From: an uncultured bacterium
Lineage (GTDB): Bacteria; Pseudomonadota; Gammaproteobacteria; Burkholderiales; Burkholderiaceae_E
Direction: 5' to 3'
Assembly: GCA_903907905.1 (NCBI GenBank)
Contig: CAIVPX010000019.1
Span: 38,908-102,907, forward strand
Length of the DNA: 64,000 nt
Shown: in pieces, positions 60,315-64,000 of the stretch
How the letters are laid out: every line of letters starts with the position of its first letter
How positions within the stretch are numbered: the stretch's first letter is position 1
The notes under the pieces: model-generated
Seen by the model: the letters and a program-made list of their open reading frames with translations, nothing else
What the model was told of the DNA's origin: nothing
Database searches by the model: none
Program-made: the position numbers and the translations under genes

Positions 60315-61109
60315 ATGCGTATCGATACCCACGCCCATGTCTTTCTCAAGGACTACCCAGTCGTGGCTGGAGCGCGCCATGCGCCCACCCATGACGCCTC
60401 GCCCGAGCAATTTCTGGCTGTGCTCGACGCACACGGCATCACGCATGCGCTGCTGACCGCCACCAGTTTCTACAGTACCGACAACACGCTGCTGCTCGAT
60501 GCGCTGAGGCGTTACCCCACGCGCTTTCGCGGCACGGTCATGCTTGCGCCGGGCACGCCTCGGTCACAGTTTGAGGCGCTCGATCGAGCCGGCGTAGTCG
60601 GCATTCGCTACAACCTGTTCGGTATCGACGCCCTTCCCGACTTCGACAGTCCGGACCTTCAGGCGATATTTGAAGAGGCCAGACGGCTCGACTGGCATAT
60701 CGAGTTTTATGGCGAAGCCCCAAAGCTGGGTCAGTTATTCGATCCGCTGTTTGCGAGCGGCGTCCGTATCGTTCTGGATCACTTTGCGCGCCCGGACGTG
60801 GCCCTGGGCACACAGTGCCCGGTATTTCAGCGCGTGCTGCGCGCCCTGCCCTCGGGCCGGGTCTGGGTCAAGCTCTCTGCGCCCTACCGGCTCGCAGGCG
60901 CCGATCCGCGTCCCCTCGCGCGCGCACTGATGGATGCGGGCGGCGACACGCAACTGGTCTGGGCCAGCGACTGGCCCTGGACGCAAAACGCAGCCGGACT
61001 GGACTACGCGCGAGTGCTGGGCTGGCTCGATGACTGGGTCCCTGACGCGAGCACCCGCGCGCGCATTCTCGGCACCAATGCGGCGACCTTGCTGAAACTG
61101 CAAGACTGA
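60315..61109 (+). CDS. TIM-barrel amidohydrolase (amidohydrolase-2 / lactonase-like)
   Basis: A 264-residue hydrolase. The metal motif is MRIDTHAHVFL (H-x-H), a further His is in VRIVLDHFARPD and the catalytic Asp is in LVWASDWPWT, with the Trp-Pro-Trp typical of the 2-pyrone-4,6-dicarboxylate lactonase/4-sulfomuconolactonase group. It is complete, unlike the relative at the left edge. It is divergent from tctC across 205 bases and so may be co-regulated with that operon, possibly opening a lactone intermediate. Confidence 0.93.
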   Translation: MRIDTHAHVFLKDYPVVAGARHAPTHDASPEQFLAVLDAHGITHALLTATSFYSTDNTLLLDALRRYPTRFRGTVMLAPGTPRSQFEALDRAGVVGIRYNLFGIDALPDFDSPDLQAIFEEARRLDWHIEFYGEAPKLGQLFDPLFASGVRIVLDHFARPDVALGTQCPVFQRVLRALPSGRVWVKLSAPYRLAGADPRPLARALMDAGGDTQLVWASDWPWTQNAAGLDYARVLGWLDDWVPDASTRARILGTNAATLLKLQD

Positions 61110-61130
61110 GCCCAGCCGAGCGGGCTCGGT
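61105..61130. terminator. Hairpin at the end of the amidohydrolase gene
   Basis: GAGCCC and GGGCTC pair around an 8-base loop, extendable by three more pairs with one G-U. It overlaps the stop codon of the amidohydrolase and lies between convergent genes. No T-run follows. Confidence 0.3.
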
Positions 61131-61212
61131 CGCACCGCCCCGGCTCTAGCCGCGACGAGCACTGAATCGTTCGCTCTGAAGAAATCGATTTCGACGCAGT
61201 CACCAACCGCGC

Positions 61213-61716
61213 TCAGTCCTGGTCGCCCGACGCGATGCCCCGCCGGATTACCACCGGCTTGCCGCCCAGTCGCTGCTTGCACATCCAGTGCGCAAGCGCC
61301 GAATCGAGATAGTCGGTGTGGCCCGGAAACCATCGGGCCAGTTCGTCGGCGAGGCGACGACAGTTATCGACGTCGCCGTCCTCCAGCACCGCCTGCACCT
61401 CGCGAACCGAGTTGAGCACCGCCGCGTGCTCGTCGATATGGCAATCGCGTGCGGGGAACTGCGTCTCTACCATCCATAGATCCTCTTGCCCGAAGTGCGT
61501 CTCGAGATGCTGCCGCAAATCCGCCAGGCGGGCGACCAACTCGGCATCGGGCGCAGCCCGAAGCGCCGTGACGCTTTGAACAAAAGCCTCGTGGGTTCGA
61601 TCCATGGGCGCATACCCAAGCAAAAGCGCGTCACTCCACGCCAACTCGGGCGGGCTATCGAGCGCATCGAAAAACTCAGGCGAGACCGGGGCGTTATTCA
61701 TCGTAGGACCGTTCAT
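61213..61716 (-). CDS. Bacteriohemerythrin
   Basis: A 167-residue O2-binding protein. All seven di-iron ligands are present with canonical spacing: H42, H74, E78, H93, H97, H133 and D138 (for example HLETHFGQEDLW and CHIDEHAAV). It is a single-domain cytoplasmic protein that binds or senses oxygen. The ATG overlaps the stop of the TauE/SafE permease gene (ATGA), an uncommon pairing. Confidence 0.94.
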   Translation of the reverse strand: MNGPTMNNAPVSPEFFDALDSPPELAWSDALLLGYAPMDRTHEAFVQSVTALRAAPDAELVARLADLRQHLETHFGQEDLWMVETQFPARDCHIDEHAAVLNSVREVQAVLEDGDVDNCRRLADELARWFPGHTDYLDSALAHWMCKQRLGGKPVVIRRGIASGDQD

Positions 61717-62462
61717 TTCAGCAGCAACATCAGTGCAAGAAGGGTCAGAAAAGCCAGCAGCACTTTTCTGAACAGCGCTTCGTCCAGGCGGTTTCGAATC
61801 ATTTTTCCCAAGGCGAGTCCGAGCGCGACAGGCAGCAATGCCACGAGCGACAGCGAGAACTCCTGCAGCCCCACGCGCCCGTACCAGGCCAGCGCGAGGT
61901 AAAGCGGCAGCGAACCCGAGAAATAAATGATGCTGATGCAGCCCACGAACTCATCGCGGCTCAGTCGTAACGCCATCAGGTAGGTAATGATGATGGGGCC
62001 CGTCAGAGCCGATACGCCGCCCAGCATGCCCGACATCAAGCCCACCAGAATACCGAGCTTGCCCTCGCGCTCAGCACTGATTTGCAGCGTCGGTCGCCAC
62101 GCCATCAACGCCACCGCGAGCAGAACGGCCATCGCCAGCATGTTGCTGAACTGCTCGGGCGACAGGGACAGCGTCATCCTGACCGTGATCAGCGTGGCAG
62201 CGATCTGGGCCAGGATCAGACCGCGAAAGCGTCGGATTCCGGCACGAAGCCGTCCACCCTCGATCGACTGCCAGAGATTGGACAGCAGCACCGGCGCCGA
62301 CAGCAGGCCGATCGCCTGAAGCCCGTTCATACCCAGGGTCAGCAGCGGGCCGGTGACAAGCGGCAAGCCCACGCCAAGCGCCCCCTTGATACTGCCACCC
62401 GCCAGAAACGCCAGGGCGAACAGCAGCCAGGGAAAACCATCCGGGACAAGGTCTTTGATCAA
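61713..62462 (-). CDS. TauE/SafE (TSUP) family permease
   Basis: A 249-residue membrane protein with about eight hydrophobic segments; blocks are ALAFLAGGSIKGALGVGLPL and GLMSGMLGGVSALTGPIIIT. There is no ATG at a suitable position: the start is a TTG at 62462 with AAGGA at 8 bases, giving normal family length; the open frame to 62726 is rejected because it adds 88 polar residues. The family exports sulfite, sulfoacetate or other small organic anions. Confidence 0.9.
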   Translation of the reverse strand: MIKDLVPDGFPWLLFALAFLAGGSIKGALGVGLPLVTGPLLTLGMNGLQAIGLLSAPVLLSNLWQSIEGGRLRAGIRRFRGLILAQIAATLITVRMTLSLSPEQFSNMLAMAVLLAVALMAWRPTLQISAEREGKLGILVGLMSGMLGGVSALTGPIIITYLMALRLSRDEFVGCISIIYFSGSLPLYLALAWYGRVGLQEFSLSLVALLPVALGLALGKMIRNRLDEALFRKVLLAFLTLLALMLLLK

Positions 62463-62746
62463 TCGGGGAATCCTTGGATCATGGGGCCGATGCACGCTGG
62501 GCGGCAGCACCGCCCTCGCCTCAGCCGTGCCCCGCGGGCCGGCCGCGAACAAAACGCGAGTATGACCCAGAGCGGGGATCGAGCACGGCACGGTTCCATC
62601 GAGGCCCTCCCGCTTGTTCGTCGTCAAGACACGCGAGCCGGGTTCGCCCGACAGTGACGTGCCGGGTCGGCGCGTTGCTCCCGCGCCGCTAGCGGGCCCA
62701 CGCGCTCCCGAGCCGACCCACCCCACCCATCCCGGAAAGGCCTATC

Positions 62747-63061
62747 ATGAATACACTCTCTCGAATCGCTGCCGCGTTGCTGGCTGGCTCGCTCTTACTC
62801 AGCGCGGGTTGTGCGGTGACGCGCGGCCAGGAAACCGTCGGATCGTATATCGATGACTCGGCAATCACGGCCCGGGTGAAGACCCGCTTCATCGACAGTG
62901 CAGAGGTGAGCGCGGCCGCGATCAGCGTCGAAACGCTCAACGGGACGGTCATGCTGTCAGGGTTCGCCAAGTCGGCCAAGGAGCGGAGCACCGCCGAGGA
63001 GTTGACACGATCCGTGACCGGGGTGAGGTCGGTCAAGAACGACATCGTCGTTCGGCCCTGA
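62747..63061 (+). CDS. BON-domain lipoprotein (OsmY/DolP-like)
   Basis: A 104-residue protein: lipoprotein signal ALLAGSLLLSAGC (Cys22) and one BON domain (ITARVKTRFID, ISVETLNGTVMLSGFAKS, TGVRSVKNDIVV). BON proteins bind phospholipids and help keep the outer membrane intact under osmotic stress. The start has GGAAAGG upstream. It stands alone and ends facing the methyltransferase gene. Confidence 0.93.
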   Translation: MNTLSRIAAALLAGSLLLSAGCAVTRGQETVGSYIDDSAITARVKTRFIDSAEVSAAAISVETLNGTVMLSGFAKSAKERSTAEELTRSVTGVRSVKNDIVVRP

Positions 63062-63111
63062 GCGGGCGCCGCCTGGCGGCAAACGCCCGCCAGCAGTCCG
63101 GGCAGACCCGG
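63062..63111. terminator. Two GC-rich hairpins between convergent genes
   Basis: First hairpin: GCGGGCG (63062-63068) with CGCCCGC (63084-63090), with an alternative inner stem GCCGCC/GGCGGC at 63068-63080. Second hairpin: CCGGG/CCCGG around CAGA at 63098-63111. They follow the BON gene stop and precede the stop of the opposite gene. No T-run is present, so Rho-independent action is uncertain. Confidence 0.35.
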
Positions 63112-63158
63112 TGGACGATCGGACCCGGCATTTTGCGCGGACCCGCTCGTTCTGCGGC

Positions 63159-64000
63159 TCAGTCTGAACGGGCTTTCAGTCGCCAGAGCGAGGTCACCTC
63201 GGCACGGCGTGCCGCGTGCAGCGGGTCCTCAGGATCGGCCGCCCGGGGGTGCTTGGGGCGGGTATCGATACGGCCCGCCACCTGCAACCCGGCCGACTCG
63301 ATTGCGGCCAGCAGCATTTCGCGACTGCGTAGGCCGAGATGTTCGGCGAGGTCCGACAGAATCAGCCAGCCCTCACCTTGGGGAGCCAGGTGGGCGGCCA
63401 GTCCGCCCAGAAAGCCCCGAAGCATCCGGCTGTCCTGATCATAGATGCCGCGTTCGAGCGCAGAACCCGGCCGCGCGGGCACCCAAGGCGGGTTGCACAC
63501 CACCAGATCAGCATGGCCGGTCGGGTACAGATCAATCTGCATCAGTTCTACGCGGCCTGAGAGCCCGAGCCGACTGATGTTCTCCTGGGCGCAAGCCAGC
63601 GCCCTGAGGTCGGAGTCGGTGCCAATCACCCGCCCGACCCCCCGTCGTGCCAGCACCGAAGCCAGCACGCCCGTACCTGTTCCAATGTCGAAGGCGGTCG
63701 TGATCTGGCTCGCCAGCCTCGGTAGGGGCGCTTGAGCCACCAGGTCGACGTACTCGCTGCGTGTCGGTGCGAAAACGCCATAGTGCGGATGAATCCGCCC
63801 GCCGACTGCCGGCAGGTCAATGCCGCGCAGCCGCCACTGATGCGCACCAATCACTCCCAGCAGTTCGCGTAGCGAAATAATCGAGGGACCTTGCGCGGGA
63901 CCGAAAGCCTGCAGGCAGGCCTGCCCGACGTCGGGGGCGCGCCGCAGCGCGATACCGTAGTCGGCATCGAGTTCGATCAGCAGCATGCCCAGTGTTCGGG
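63159..64000 (-). CDS. Class I SAM-dependent methyltransferase, 5' end probably outside window
   Basis: At least 275 residues of a methyltransferase with motif I FDIGTGTGVLAS and the substrate motif ADLVVCNPPWVP (N-P-P-W, as in HemK/RsmC-type N-methyltransferases). The first ATG in the window is at 63986, but the frame is open to the edge (RTLG before that Met) and the initial block MLLIELDADYGIALRRAPDV looks internal, so the true start probably lies to the right of the window. C-terminus: AARRAEVTSLWRLKAR. Confidence 0.88.
   Translation of the reverse strand, partial: RTLGMLLIELDADYGIALRRAPDVGQACLQAFGPAQGPSIISLRELLGVIGAHQWRLRGIDLPAVGGRIHPHYGVFAPTRSEYVDLVAQAPLPRLASQITTAFDIGTGTGVLASVLARRGVGRVIGTDSDLRALACAQENISRLGLSGRVELMQIDLYPTGHADLVVCNPPWVPARPGSALERGIYDQDSRMLRGFLGGLAAHLAPQGEGWLILSDLAEHLGLRSREMLLAAIESAGLQVAGRIDTRPKHPRAADPEDPLHAARRAEVTSLWRLKARSD

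Noticed and set aside
62463..62726. N-terminal extension of the TauE/SafE permease
   Set aside because: Polar, Pro/Arg-rich and without family similarity; the TTG at 62462 with AAGGA fits better.

Overview
The window is GC-rich, densely coded DNA of a betaproteobacterium, most likely Burkholderiales (Alcaligenaceae- or Comamonadaceae-like). The reasons are five Bug-type (TctC) solute-binding proteins, several Liv-type ABC systems next to acyl-CoA enzymes, and codon use strongly biased to G/C at third positions. I saw no rRNA, tRNA, CRISPR array, insertion sequence or phage gene. The window is a run of transporter-plus-enzyme modules for small organic acids, aromatic compounds or amides, with a few cell-envelope genes between them.

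Layout: (A) 10805 down to 1, minus strand, an eleven-gene operon: [2Fe-2S] subunit and fused Mo-cofactor/FAD subunit of a molybdenum hydroxylase, NMT1/SsuA-type ABC importer, RidA-like protein, glyoxalase I-like protein, Rieske oxygenase, RraA-like protein, Bug protein, amidohydrolase (cut by the window edge). (B) 10904-17666, plus: a GcvA-like LysR regulator divergent from A, then a metal-dependent amidohydrolase coupled to a complete branched-chain-type ABC importer. (C) 17730-23196, minus: a PlpD-like patatin with an outer-membrane barrel and three tandem Bug proteins. (D) 23422-25567, plus: two half-size hot-dog hydratases and a CaiB-type CoA-transferase. (E) 25582-28280, minus: gamma-glutamyltransferase and a ChaA-like antiporter. 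(F) 28461-29815, plus: a decayed FAD monooxygenase and a cysteine-less Asp/Glu-racemase-superfamily protein. (G) 29960-35798: IlvD/Edd sugar-acid dehydratase, TadG and TadE (minus), a small lipoprotein and a DUF2334 protein (plus).

(H) 35805-48519: an acyl-CoA ligase (minus) facing a second Liv importer, followed on the plus strand by two more acyl-CoA ligases, an alpha-methylacyl-CoA racemase, a luciferase-like flavin monooxygenase and an unrecognised Cys/His-rich protein. This reads as uptake, CoA activation, epimerisation and oxidation of a branched carboxylic acid. (I) 60109 down to 48604, minus: TctC-TctB-TctA transporter, a PrpB-like lyase, HyuB, HyuA, a PrpD-like protein, an exported methyltransferase-like protein, a HAD phosphatase and a short citrate-synthase-like protein. 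A good sigma70-type promoter precedes it. It resembles a variant methylcitrate route fed by a tricarboxylate-type transporter and an ATP-dependent hydantoinase/oxoprolinase/carboxylase. (J) 60315-64000: a TIM-barrel amidohydrolase, TauE/SafE permease coupled to bacteriohemerythrin, a BON lipoprotein and a methyltransferase cut by the right edge.

The candidates for undescribed biology are pathways A, H and I, the Mo/FAD fusion at 6910-10326, the Cys/His protein at 47761-48519, and several enzymes that keep their fold signature but lack a canonical catalytic residue.
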